Positions 16,345 through 24,688 of a stretch of DNA of 64,000 nucleotides are shown here, piece after piece. Origin of the DNA: Trinickia terrae (lineage in GTDB: Bacteria > Pseudomonadota > Gammaproteobacteria > Burkholderiales > Burkholderiaceae); assembly GCF_005144415.1 (NCBI RefSeq), contig NZ_SWJE01000001.1, positions 539,365 through 603,364 on the forward strand. Reading direction: 5' to 3'. Numbering within the stretch: the first letter of the stretch is position 1; the number at the start of each line of letters is the position of its first letter. The notes under the pieces were generated by a model. That model was not told the origin of the DNA. It made no database searches and saw only the letters and a list, made by a program, of their open reading frames with translations. A program made the position numbers and the translations under genes.

Positions 16345-17388
16345 ATGTCTTCACCCACTCAAACGCTCGATATCGCGGGCCTTCATGCGGACCAGGAGGC
16401 TGCGCCGCATACGCGCGGCGGCGCAGGCAGGCGGACGGTCGCGGCGCTGGCGGCGCTCGCTTGGCTCGGCGGCGCGGCGGTCACGCGATGGTGGCCGGCG
16501 CTCGACGACTGGCCGCACACGCGCGAGCTGCTGATCCTGAAGCTCGCGCTGGCGGCGTTGCCGGCGGCGATCGGCATCGCGGCGTGGCGCTCGCGCGGCG
16601 CTTCGGCCGGCGCGTCGGCCCGCCTCGACGCATGGCTCGCCGCGACGCCCTGGCTGCTTGCGCTTGCGCTCGGCGTGACCGCTTGGGAAATCGTCACCGC
16701 GCAGCTCGAATGGCTGCCGCGTCCTTTCTTTGCGCCGCCGCAGGCGTTGATCGCCGTGTACTTCGACGATCTGCCGAGGCTTGCATCGAGCGTCGCTCAT
16801 TCATTCGGGCTGCTCGCGTATGGCTATGCGCTGGGCGCGCTCGCGGGCTTCGTGGTTGGCGTGGGCATCGGCTGGTCGCGGGCCGTCGGCTACTGGCTGC
16901 ATCCCGTGCTGCGTTTGATCGGGCCGCTGCCGGCCGTCGCCTGGCTGCCGCTCGCATTCTTTTTCTTTCCGTCGAGCTTCAGCGCGAGTGTGTTCCTCAT
17001 CGCGCTCGCGACGGCGTTTCCCGTCGCCGTGCTCACGTGGTCCGGCGTCGCGGGCGTGAACGCCGCCTATTACGACGTGGCCCGCACGCTGGGCGCACGC
17101 CCTGCATTCCTGATCCTGCGGGTGGCGATTCCCGCGGCGTTGCCGTCGGTGTTCGTCGGCTTGTTCATGGGGCTCGGCGCATCGTTCTCGGTGCTGTTCG
17201 TCGCCGAAATGATGGGCGTGAAAGCGGGTCTCGGCTGGTATCTGCAATGGGCGCAAGGCTGGGCCGCGTATTCGAACATGTACGCGGCGCTGCTCGTGAT
17301 GGCGCTGATGTGCTCGGGGCTCGTCACGCTGCTGTTCCGTCTGCGCGACCGTCTGCTTGCCTGGCAAAAAGGGGTGCTCAAATGGTAG
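16345..17388 (+). CDS. ABC transporter permease (SsuC/TauC-like)
   Basis: 347 residues starting at ATG 16345, just after CGGAGCG. A non-conserved hydrophobic N-terminal part (about 30-110) precedes the standard permease core, with TAWEIVTAQLEWLPRPFFAP, the EAA-loop region YYDVARTLGARPAFLILRVA and GLFMGLGASFSVLFVAEMMG. This is the nitrate/sulfonate/taurine permease type. The extra N-terminal membrane segments are longer than in typical SsuC of about 260 residues. Its stop overlaps the start of the ATPase gene, showing translational coupling. Confidence 0.88.
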   Translation: MSSPTQTLDIAGLHADQEAAPHTRGGAGRRTVAALAALAWLGGAAVTRWWPALDDWPHTRELLILKLALAALPAAIGIAAWRSRGASAGASARLDAWLAATPWLLALALGVTAWEIVTAQLEWLPRPFFAPPQALIAVYFDDLPRLASSVAHSFGLLAYGYALGALAGFVVGVGIGWSRAVGYWLHPVLRLIGPLPAVAWLPLAFFFFPSSFSASVFLIALATAFPVAVLTWSGVAGVNAAYYDVARTLGARPAFLILRVAIPAALPSVFVGLFMGLGASFSVLFVAEMMGVKAGLGWYLQWAQGWAAYSNMYAALLVMALMCSGLVTLLFRLRDRLLAWQKGVLKW

Positions 17389-18242
17389 GGGTTTTTCGTG
17401 CGCTGGCGGCCGAGCCCATCAGGCCCATCAGGCGCGATACGCCACCGGGCGCGCGCATCGACGTGCGCAGCGTCAGTCACCGTTTCGCGTTGCGCGGCGA
17501 AATGCTGCCCGTGCTCGACGATGTCAGTCTGACCGTCGAGCCGGGCGAGTTCGTCGCGCTGCTCGGGCCGAGCGGGTGCGGCAAGTCGACCTTGCTGCGT
17601 CTCGTCGCCGGTCTCGAGACGCCCGCGCGCGGCACGCTGCACGCGAACGGCGAGCCGATCTCGGGACCGGATCCGTCGCGCGTGGTCGTGTTCCAGGACC
17701 CGACGCTGTTCCCGTGGCGCACCGTGCGCGACAACGTCGGCTTGGGGCCGCAAGCGCAACGCAAAGGGCGGCGCGAGGCGAGGGAAGCGTGCGCGCCCTG
17801 CGGGCGGACGCCGCCGCCCAGCGCGAGCGAGCGCATCGACGCAGCGCTCGAGCTCGTCGGCCTGACGAAGTTCGCCGACGCGTTTCCGCACCAGCTCTCG
17901 GGCGGCATGGCGCAGCGCGCGGCGCTGGCGCGCGCGCTCGTCAACGACCCGCAGCTGCTCGTGCTCGACGAGCCGTTCGGCAAGCTCGATTCCCTGACGC
18001 GCATCCGCATGCAGGGCGAGCTCGTGCGGCTCTGGCAGGCGGCGCGCTTTTCGGTGCTGTTCGTCACGCACGACGTCGAAGAGGCGTTGTATCTGGCGAA
18101 CCGCGTGATCGTGCTGAGCGAGCGGCCGGCGCGCATCGTGGCTCAAGTGCGCAACGATGCGCCGTATCCGCGTCACCGGGACGATCCGAAGCTCGTTGCG
18201 CTGCGCCGGGAAGTGCTCGGGCAGCTTGGGCTCGAGGCGTGA
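17382..18242 (+). CDS. ABC transporter ATP-binding protein (SsuB/TauB-like)
   Basis: 286 residues. Walker A is GPSGCGKST, the Q-loop is in VVVFQDPTLFPWRTV, the signature is LSGGMAQRAALARAL, Walker B is LLVLDEPFGKLD and the switch His is in LFVTHDVEEALYL. An insertion rich in Arg and Pro (RKGRREAREACAPCGRTPPP, about 125-147) between Q-loop and signature is unusual for SsuB. The start ATG at 17382 overlaps the permease stop by seven bases and is preceded by AAAAGGGG. It powers the importer encoded by the neighbouring genes. Confidence 0.9.
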   Translation: MVGVFRALAAEPIRPIRRDTPPGARIDVRSVSHRFALRGEMLPVLDDVSLTVEPGEFVALLGPSGCGKSTLLRLVAGLETPARGTLHANGEPISGPDPSRVVVFQDPTLFPWRTVRDNVGLGPQAQRKGRREAREACAPCGRTPPPSASERIDAALELVGLTKFADAFPHQLSGGMAQRAALARALVNDPQLLVLDEPFGKLDSLTRIRMQGELVRLWQAARFSVLFVTHDVEEALYLANRVIVLSERPARIVAQVRNDAPYPRHRDDPKLVALRREVLGQLGLEA

Positions 18243-18312
18243 AGCGCGATCGATCGCGCTCGGCTCATCGAAAGATCGACACAACTCCACCACTGCTACG
18301 AAAAACAACGAC

Positions 18313-19356
18313 ATGAATTTCATCGACGACGATACGGCGCCAACGCCCGCGAATCCCGCCCGCCGCGCCTGGCTGCGCAAAACCGCCTGGGCCGCGGGCG
18401 CGGCGGCGCTCGGCGGCGCGTCCCTCGGCCTGCCCGGCGTGCGCGCCGCGGCCGCCGGCGACCTCAAGCCGCTCAAGCTCTCCTGGAACGCGGGCGCGAT
18501 CTGCACGGCGCCGGTGCCGGTCGCGCTCAAGCAGGGCTTCTTCGAAAAACATGGCCTGCAGGTCGAGCTCGTCAACTTCGCGGGCTCGACCGACCAGCTG
18601 CTCGAAGCGATCGCGACGGGCAAGTCGGATGCGGGCGTCGGCATGGCGCTGCGCTGGATCAAGCCGCTGGAGCAGGGCTTCGACGTGAAGCTGACGGCGG
18701 GCATCCACGGCGGCTGCATGCGCCTGCTCGCGACGAAGACCTCGGGCATCGTCGACCTGCAAGGGCTGAAGGGCCGCACGGTGGGCGTGAGCGACATGGC
18801 GAGCCCCGCCAAGAACTTCTTTGCGATCACGCTGAAGAAGCTCGGCGTCGATCCCGACAACGACGTGCACTGGCGCCAGTATCCGGCGACGCTGCTGGGC
18901 GAAGCGCTGAAGAAAGGCGAAGTGCAGGCGATCGCCGACGGCGACCCGACGATCTGGACGCTGCGCGAGTCGAACCATCTGCAGGAAGTGTCGAACAATC
19001 TTTGCGGCGAGTACGCGAATCGCGTGTGTTGTGTGCTGGGCGTGCGCGGCTCGCTCGTGCGCAAGGATCGCGCGGCGGCGCAGGCGCTGACGCAGGCGCT
19101 CATCGAGGCGACCGAGTGGACGGCGAACCATCCGGCCGAAGCCGCGGCGATTTTCGCGCCGAACGCGCCGGGGGCGGATGTCGGTCAGTTGACGGCGATG
19201 CTGCAGAGCCATACCGACCGGCATCACCCCGTCGGCGACGCGTTCAAGAAGGAGATCGCGCTTTATGCCGACGATCTGAAGACGGTCGGCGTGGTCAACG
19301 GCGCGACGGATTCCGAGCGTTTCGCGGCGCGGGTGTTTTCGGACGTGCTGGCTTGA
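18313..19356 (+). CDS. ABC transporter substrate-binding protein, sulfonate/taurine/nitrate class (second)
   Basis: 347 residues with a twin-arginine-like leader (PARRAWLRKTAWAAGAAALG). The mature part reads LKLSWNAGAICTAPVPVALK, FFEKHGLQVELVNFAGSTDQ and LKGRTVGVSDMASPAKNFFA, an NMT1/SsuA-like fold. It differs clearly from the first binding protein at 15300 and has several cysteines (CTAPV, GGCMR, NNLCGEY, RVCCVLG), unusual for a periplasmic ligand-binding protein. One permease/ATPase pair with two dissimilar receptors suggests that one importer takes two ligands or that this receptor also senses. Confidence 0.85.
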   Translation: MNFIDDDTAPTPANPARRAWLRKTAWAAGAAALGGASLGLPGVRAAAAGDLKPLKLSWNAGAICTAPVPVALKQGFFEKHGLQVELVNFAGSTDQLLEAIATGKSDAGVGMALRWIKPLEQGFDVKLTAGIHGGCMRLLATKTSGIVDLQGLKGRTVGVSDMASPAKNFFAITLKKLGVDPDNDVHWRQYPATLLGEALKKGEVQAIADGDPTIWTLRESNHLQEVSNNLCGEYANRVCCVLGVRGSLVRKDRAAAQALTQALIEATEWTANHPAEAAAIFAPNAPGADVGQLTAMLQSHTDRHHPVGDAFKKEIALYADDLKTVGVVNGATDSERFAARVFSDVLA

Positions 19357-19652
19357 GCGGGGAGTCAGTAATTGTATTGACCTGCAATCGAAACCGGCCG
19401 AACTTGCAATCGACGCGGTTTCCTGCTCGAAATAACTGCCACTGACGGAACCCGCGTGCTCGGATTAACTGCAGCTGTGCTTGCATTCAGCTGTGCGTGC
19501 TTGCATTCCATCGCCGTGTGCTCACATTGTCTGCCACTGACGCTGCTCAGATCGGCAGCCCGGCGGCCAGCATCCGGTCGCGAAGCGTCCGCGCCATGCT
19601 TTGCCTACTCGAACGTGTGAGATCGCCTGTCTCGTTCATCCAACCGCAGCAT
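19357..19652. repeat. Intergenic stretch with short direct repeats, probable mobile-element remnant
   Basis: No gene is seen. CTGCCACTGACG occurs at 19436-19447 and again at 19531-19542, and GTGCTTGCATTC occurs at 19478-19489 and 19497-19508. TTGCAATCGACG-like words are also repeated nearby. Arrays of short repeats of this kind are common at the ends of transposable elements, possibly of the IS21 type. A short minus-strand frame ends MARTLRDRMLAAGLPI at 19558 but is not recognised. The block marks the border between the ABC operon and the toxin/immunity insert. Confidence 0.35.
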
Positions 19653-20027
19653 TTAGTGTTCAGCCGGAGAGCGTTCGATGCGAAGTGAATCGAACTCAAT
19701 GCCAAGTTCGGCACCAAGGCTTGAGTACATGAATGCGGTCTTTGCACCTTTCCTTGTTGATAGCCGCTCGCCCTTGTTCAAGGCAGCGCTCACGTACTCG
19801 TAGTTTTTGTCGATTGCCTCGACGATTCTGATGCTGTACACGATGTTCAATAGCCCGAGGTGTTCCAGGCTAAAGCACGTCACGCCTTCGAACGTCACGG
19901 TCGCGCGCTTGTTCCCAAGATATAGGCCGAGCGTCAATGTGCGAGGTTCTTCATTCGGCCCAACAGCTATGCGGTCTAGGTACCAGTCGTGGAAATGGTT
20001 CCATTCAGTCAGCGTTGCTTCTGTCAT
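19653..20027 (-). CDS. Predicted immunity protein for the adjacent toxin
   Basis: 124 residues from ATG 20027. It is small and acidic without a signal peptide: MTEATLTEWNHFHDWYLDRI, VGPNEEPRTLTLGLYLGNKR, VTFEGVTCFSLEHLGLLNIV. The HDWYLD opening and beta-rich body resemble a common immunity family found next to polymorphic toxins. It starts five bases after the toxin stop, the usual toxin-then-immunity order. The A/T content is visibly higher than in flanking genes, which suggests transfer. The immunity role rests mainly on context and resemblance. Confidence 0.6.
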   Translation of the reverse strand: MTEATLTEWNHFHDWYLDRIAVGPNEEPRTLTLGLYLGNKRATVTFEGVTCFSLEHLGLLNIVYSIRIVEAIDKNYEYVSAALNKGERLSTRKGAKTAFMYSSLGAELGIEFDSLRIERSPAEH

Positions 20028-20032
20028 GTCGA

Positions 20033-20962
20033 CTACCAGGGAAGTATTGAAACAGGAGCACCTTCGTCGCGGTTGTAACCGTCCCAATTGTGCGCGTGCG
20101 GGTTAGGGTTTCCGTGATGGGCTTCGAAGTCGATGTCCGTCAACGGAGTCCCATTTGGGCCGTACTGACGCAACTGCGGCATTGTTCCCGGCATGCTCGA
20201 AGCCCACGATCCGGGCGTGCCGTGAAAAGACATGCCGGCTACCTGCTCCGTGCCGGCGTCCGGTAGAGCTTCGCTGTACTCGAAAGGCCGCGCATTGCCG
20301 AGCGGCGTTGAGGTGTCGTGGCCAATATCGACGCCATCGCTCGAACCAGCATCGCTCCCGAGTATGGCCCCGGCAACCTCCTCGACCACGCCGAGCCAGT
20401 CGCTGCTATCGCTAACACCGCTGGCCGCGCGCGCAGTGGCCAGTTGTGCCGCCTGAGTGGCAGGGTCGTAAGGACCGGACAGCACCGGCTCGCCGTTAAA
20501 CGAGGTGGTGCCGGGTGGGAACAGATAGGCTGAACGCTTCCAGCTCCCGCCTCCGCCAGTGGTGGGCCATCTCAGCGGGGCAGGTGTTGGGCGTGACACG
20601 CGGCCACTAAAGTTCCCTTCTCGATTGATGATCGGCACCAGCCGTCCGGAGGCTATCGCATCCTTCAGCGTGCGCTCGATGCCTGCGTTGTCCGTCGGCA
20701 GGTTCCAGTGGGCCACGTTCAGTTGCTCGCTCACGAACGCCTGAATTTCGCGAAGGTTGGTCCCGCCGGTTATCGTTCTCAGGTCCCAGCCCGGCCGGAA
20801 ATAATGGGCAAACTCGCGTCGGTCCTGTTCAAGCTGCCTACATTCGTCGTCCTTCATGAACCGCAACGAGTCGCCGGACTCGCTGCGATAAGCATCGGCC
20901 AGCACCAGGGTGCATTGTCGGCCGATCTCCAGCGGGACATCGAGTGTGCTCCATGACGCCAT
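20033..20962 (-). CDS. Predicted polymorphic toxin / contact-dependent or T6SS-type effector
   Basis: 309 residues from ATG 20962; a longer frame opens at 21058. The N-terminal part (about 1-130: LEIGRQCTLVLADAYRSESG, REFAHYFRPGWDLRTITGGT) is unrecognised. A Gly/Ser/Pro-rich, negatively charged linker follows (about 150-255). The C-terminus reads QLRQYGPNGTPLTDIDFEAH then HGNPNPHAHNWDGYNRDEG. This YGP-G-P--DIDF-HHG---PHAHNW tail occurs at the end of many polymorphic toxins, and its His/Asp clusters could be catalytic or metal-binding. No VgrG, PAAR or Rhs part is visible, so the delivery route is unknown. Confidence 0.6.
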   Translation of the reverse strand: MASWSTLDVPLEIGRQCTLVLADAYRSESGDSLRFMKDDECRQLEQDRREFAHYFRPGWDLRTITGGTNLREIQAFVSEQLNVAHWNLPTDNAGIERTLKDAIASGRLVPIINREGNFSGRVSRPTPAPLRWPTTGGGGSWKRSAYLFPPGTTSFNGEPVLSGPYDPATQAAQLATARAASGVSDSSDWLGVVEEVAGAILGSDAGSSDGVDIGHDTSTPLGNARPFEYSEALPDAGTEQVAGMSFHGTPGSWASSMPGTMPQLRQYGPNGTPLTDIDFEAHHGNPNPHAHNWDGYNRDEGAPVSILPW

Positions 20963-21206
20963 GTGAAACCTGCCTCGCTCAGTCCAATAAACGAAGGTTT
21001 GATGGAGGCTGATCGCCGGAGCGCCTCGCATGGGGGGGGCTATGCAAAATGCATCCAATATCAGCTTCCATCTTTCGATGTCCGAATATATTGCATTTTA
21101 ATCCGGCAGACGGAAATTCGTGTCGAGTCGGTGCTTTCGTGCCAGCTCGACGCCAAGCCAGCCGAAGTCAAGGCGCTGTTCAGCAACTCGCTGTCGCACG
21201 GCATGG

Positions 21207-22430
21207 TCAATGTGCGTTGAAACCCGCAAACGCCGCCCGCCCAAGCGCCCCAAGCACCGTGTCGTTCTGCGGCGTATGAATGCGTGCGCACAGCACGTCG
21301 CGATAGTGGCGCTCGAGCGCATTGTTGCGGCTCAGGCCCGGATTGCTGCTCGCTTCGAGCGCGATCTCGACGGCTTCGATTGCGTGCTTGCTGACGAGGT
21401 ACTTGATCGCCGGCGCTTCGTCCGTGCCGATTGAGCCCGCCGCGCCGGCATCGAGCAGGACACGGTTCTCGAACAGCAACGCGTCGATGCGCCCGGCCGT
21501 CTGCTGAAAGCGGTCGAGACTCGCCAGCGGCGCATTGAGGCCCGACGGCGAGCGCTGCGCGGCCCATTGCACGAACCAGTCGCGGGCGGCGCGCGCGACG
21601 CCGTCGTAGATCGCCGGCAGCAGCACGTTCATCCAGAGGTTCGTCAGCGGGTCGAGACCTTGCCCCGGTCCAGGCGCTTGCAGGTCGACGGCATGATCGA
21701 GCGGCACGCGCACGTTGTCGAAGATCACTTCGTGGCTGCCCGTCGCGCGCATGCCGAGATGGTTCCAAGGCTCGCCGAAGCGGATACCCGCCGCGTCGCG
21801 ATGGACGAGCCAGGTGCCGACGCGCGGCGACGCCTCATCGGTGCGTCCCCAGACGGCGAACCACGTGAGCCCCGGGCTACCCGTCGAGTAGAGCTTGCGG
21901 CCGTTCAGTATCCAATGCCCGCCATCCCGGTCGACATGGCGCACGCCGATCGTCGCGGGCAGTCCGCCGCGCGACGGCGAGCCGAGTTCCGGCTCGACGC
22001 GCAGCGAATTGATCAGCGCGCCGCGCTCGACGGCATCGCGCGCAATCCGCTCCTTCAATGCAGCCGGCCAATTCGGGTTCTGCTGCAGGCGCAGATGGTA
22101 AAGACACTGCATCACGAGAATCAGCGCCGTCGACGGCTCGCCGCGCGCGACGGCGCGGATCACCGCGAGCGTCTGCGCGAGCGTCGCCTCGCGGCCGCCG
22201 AGCGCGCTCGGCACCGTCAGCGACAGCAGGCCCGCGCTGCGCAGGCGCGCGAGATTGTCGTGGGGAAAGAGCGGGCCGGCGTCGAGTGCGGCGGCGGTCG
22301 CGGCGAATTCCTGCGTGAGCGAGGCAAGCCATGCGGCGGCGCGCGGGCTGTCGAGATCGGCGAGCGCTTCGAGCGCGTCGGCGTCGCGCGCGACTTCGAG
22401 GAGGGCGTTGCCGGGGTGGCGGCTGGTCAT
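21207..22430 (-). CDS. Acyl-CoA dehydrogenase-family flavoenzyme (SfnB/DszC-like)
   Basis: 407 residues with the acyl-CoA dehydrogenase fold: an N-terminal helical domain (LARLRSAGLLSLTVPSALGG), a central beta domain (GGHWILNGRKLYSTGSPGLT, WNHLGMRATGSHEVIFDNVR) and a C-terminal helical FAD domain. There is no catalytic Glu pattern typical of fatty acyl dehydrogenases. The length and sequence style fit the SfnB / dibenzothiophene monooxygenase branch that acts in sulfur acquisition with FMNH2. It is the last gene of the minus-strand organosulfur operon and follows the rhodanese gene by about 50 bp. Confidence 0.8.
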   Translation of the reverse strand: MTSRHPGNALLEVARDADALEALADLDSPRAAAWLASLTQEFAATAAALDAGPLFPHDNLARLRSAGLLSLTVPSALGGREATLAQTLAVIRAVARGEPSTALILVMQCLYHLRLQQNPNWPAALKERIARDAVERGALINSLRVEPELGSPSRGGLPATIGVRHVDRDGGHWILNGRKLYSTGSPGLTWFAVWGRTDEASPRVGTWLVHRDAAGIRFGEPWNHLGMRATGSHEVIFDNVRVPLDHAVDLQAPGPGQGLDPLTNLWMNVLLPAIYDGVARAARDWFVQWAAQRSPSGLNAPLASLDRFQQTAGRIDALLFENRVLLDAGAAGSIGTDEAPAIKYLVSKHAIEAVEIALEASSNPGLSRNNALERHYRDVLCARIHTPQNDTVLGALGRAAFAGFNAH

Positions 22431-22481
22431 GAGCGATGACGGCGTCAGGAACGAATGAAGGAGACTGCGGTGCAGCGCGCT

Positions 22482-24095
22482 TCAGATCACGAAGAACCCA
22501 TGCGTGCCGTCGCGTTCGAGTTGGGCGACGAGGCCGTACTCCCACTCCAGATAGGCATTCATCGCTTCGTGCGCGTTGCCGGTGCCTTCATACGGACGTC
22601 GATAGCGATCGATGCGCGGCGACGCGAGGCGCGTGTCGCCGGATTCCGTCGGCAATCCCGCGCGGATCCATGCCGAGTTTCCGCCTTCGAGCACGTGCAC
22701 GGGCTTGCCGCCGGTGAGCGCGGCGACTTCGGGCGCGGCGAACGCCGCCAGCGCGCTGGTCCCGCAGGTGAGCACGTAGCGTTTCGCGTCGGGCAGGTCG
22801 CGCAGATCGTCGAATGCGTTCGACAGGCGCGAGCGCACGATCCAATACGCGCCCGGGATGTGCGCCTTCACGTGATTGGCGCTCGACGTGACGTCGAGCA
22901 CGACGGTGCGGCTCGCGGGATCGGCGAGCAGCGCGGCCAGTTCGTGGGGCGATACGGCGGGCGTCGGTGCGGCGGGTTGCGGCTTGGGCGCTTGCCATGG
23001 CCCGCTTTCCGTCAGGTCTTCATGCGATGCGCCGTCGGCCACGTAAACCTCGATATTCATCTGCGCGAGCCATGAGGCCGTCATGTTCGCGCGCACGCCA
23101 TCGTCGTCGAACAGAACCACACGCGCACCGCGCACGGGCGCGAACATCTCCGTTTCCTGCACGAGCTGGCCGCCGGGCGCGCCCACGAAGCCCGGCGCGT
23201 GCGCGCGCTCGTATTCGGCGGGCGTGCGCACGTCGAAGCGGTAGGTGGTGCGCGATGCGTCGGCGGTCCAGCGTGCCGCTTCGGCGAGCGTCGTGCGCTT
23301 CACGCCCGCGCGTTCGGCGAGCGCGAGCGCCGCGCGGCGAGAAGCCTCGAGCTGCGCGGCATCGAGCCCGGCCTGCGGATCGAAGCTGCGCGCGCTGCCG
23401 TGCGCGAGCGCCTGGCCTGCGAGCGTCCAGCCGATCGTGCCGTTGCGCAGCGCCGCGACCGGATTCGGCAAGCCTGCGTTGACGAGCGACTGCGCGCCGA
23501 TGATGCTGCGCGTGCGGCCCGCGCAGTTGACGATCACGCGCGTCGCCGGATCGGGCGCGAGCGAGCGCGCGCGCAGCGCCAGCTCCGCGCCGGGCACGCT
23601 GATGCTGCCTGGGATGTTCATCGTCTGGTACTCGTCGAAGCGGCGGGCGTCGAGCACGACGACATCGTCGCCGTTCTTGAGCAGCGCATCGAGCGCTTGC
23701 GCCGTGACCGACGGCGTGTGCTTGTGCGCTTCGACGAACTCGCCGAACGCCTTGCTCGGCACGTTCACGTCGCGGAACACTTCGCCGCCCGCGCGAATCC
23801 AGCCGTCGAGTCCACCCGCGAAGAGCGCGACGCTCGTATAGCCGAGCGACGTCAGCGTGTGCGCCGCGCGCCCGGCGTAGCCTTCGCCCGCGTCGAGCAG
23901 CACGATCGGCACGTCGCGGCATGGCAGGCGCGTGTAGGCCTCGAGTTCGATCCGCGAGAGCGGGAGATTCGCGGCGAAGAGCGGATGCCCTTCGGCATGC
24001 GGGGCTTCTTCGCGGACGTCGAGCAGGGCGATTTCACGTTTTGCCAGCAGCGCTTCGCGCACGTCCTGATAGCTGCGCACCGGATATGAGTTCAT
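22482..24095 (-). CDS. Four-domain rhodanese-like sulfurtransferase
   Basis: 537 residues with four rhodanese modules. The sites at the active-loop positions are VLLDAGEGYAGRAA (module 1, no Cys), VIVNCAGRTRSIIG (module 2, Cys present), VVLFDDDGVRANMT (module 3, Asp instead of Cys) and YVLTCGTSALAAFA (module 4, Cys present). Catalytic and degenerate modules therefore alternate, like two fused two-domain rhodaneses. Rhodaneses pass sulfane sulfur through a persulfide on this Cys. The ATG at 24095 overlaps the stop of the cysteine dioxygenase-like gene as ATGA, so the two are translationally coupled. It is probably cytosolic, as no signal is seen. Confidence 0.88.
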   Translation of the reverse strand: MNSYPVRSYQDVREALLAKREIALLDVREEAPHAEGHPLFAANLPLSRIELEAYTRLPCRDVPIVLLDAGEGYAGRAAHTLTSLGYTSVALFAGGLDGWIRAGGEVFRDVNVPSKAFGEFVEAHKHTPSVTAQALDALLKNGDDVVVLDARRFDEYQTMNIPGSISVPGAELALRARSLAPDPATRVIVNCAGRTRSIIGAQSLVNAGLPNPVAALRNGTIGWTLAGQALAHGSARSFDPQAGLDAAQLEASRRAALALAERAGVKRTTLAEAARWTADASRTTYRFDVRTPAEYERAHAPGFVGAPGGQLVQETEMFAPVRGARVVLFDDDGVRANMTASWLAQMNIEVYVADGASHEDLTESGPWQAPKPQPAAPTPAVSPHELAALLADPASRTVVLDVTSSANHVKAHIPGAYWIVRSRLSNAFDDLRDLPDAKRYVLTCGTSALAAFAAPEVAALTGGKPVHVLEGGNSAWIRAGLPTESGDTRLASPRIDRYRRPYEGTGNAHEAMNAYLEWEYGLVAQLERDGTHGFFVI

Positions 24096-24688
24096 GAATG
24101 ACGAACTTCCTTGCTCAGGTCCCACAGGTTCGGGAGGGTGGTGTTCGAGTAGCCGGAGACGAAGGGCTTGGGCGGCGCATCGGGCGGATAGGTCGAGCGC
24201 CGCACCGCGCCGATGTTCGCGCCGTAGACGTGGATGCTGATCGACACGCGGTCGTCGTAGGCGTTGCGCACGCGATGGATGTCGCCGATTGCGGGCGATA
24301 CTGCTTCGACATCGCCCGCGTCCAGGCGGATTTCCTCGCCGCTCTGCCGCAGCGTGCCGTCGGCGGTGCGTTCGTAAGAGGCCGCGAGTTCCGCGCCGCG
24401 AAGCACGCCGATCAGCCCCCATACCGTGTGGTCGTGAACTGGCGTCCGTTGCCCTGGACCCCAGACGAAGCTCACCACCGAGAAGCGCTGGCGCACGTCG
24501 GTGTAGAGCAGGAACTGCTGGTAGCGATCGGGGGAGGGCTGCGCATAGGCTTCGGGCAGCCAATCGTCGACGCGGATCAACTCGCGCAAGGCCAGCCCGC
24601 CTTGTTCGAGCAGAGCGGTTTCGCTCGCCGTCGAATCGACCAGTTCCGCGATCTCGCCGACGAAGCGGCGCAGTTTGTGGATTGCCAT
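24092..24688 (-). CDS. Cysteine dioxygenase-type thiol dioxygenase
   Basis: 198 residues, a cupin of the cysteine dioxygenase family. The iron ligands are visible in GQRTPVHDHTVWGLIGVLRG (two His) and AIGDIHRVRNAYDD (third His). The family oxidises a thiol to a sulfinate with O2; members use cysteine, 3-mercaptopropionate or related thiols, and the sequence does not settle which. The start at 24688 overlaps the aldolase stop in TGATG and the stop overlaps the rhodanese start. Oxidation of a thiol next to a sulfurtransferase suggests removal of organic sulfur from a small molecule. Confidence 0.88.
   Translation of the reverse strand: MAIHKLRRFVGEIAELVDSTASETALLEQGGLALRELIRVDDWLPEAYAQPSPDRYQQFLLYTDVRQRFSVVSFVWGPGQRTPVHDHTVWGLIGVLRGAELAASYERTADGTLRQSGEEIRLDAGDVEAVSPAIGDIHRVRNAYDDRVSISIHVYGANIGAVRRSTYPPDAPPKPFVSGYSNTTLPNLWDLSKEVRHS

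Noticed and set aside
19547-19747. Short minus-strand frame ending MARTLRDRMLAAGLPI
   Set aside because: Overlaps the immunity gene in another frame and the repeat block. There is no family match by eye, so it is not called as a gene.
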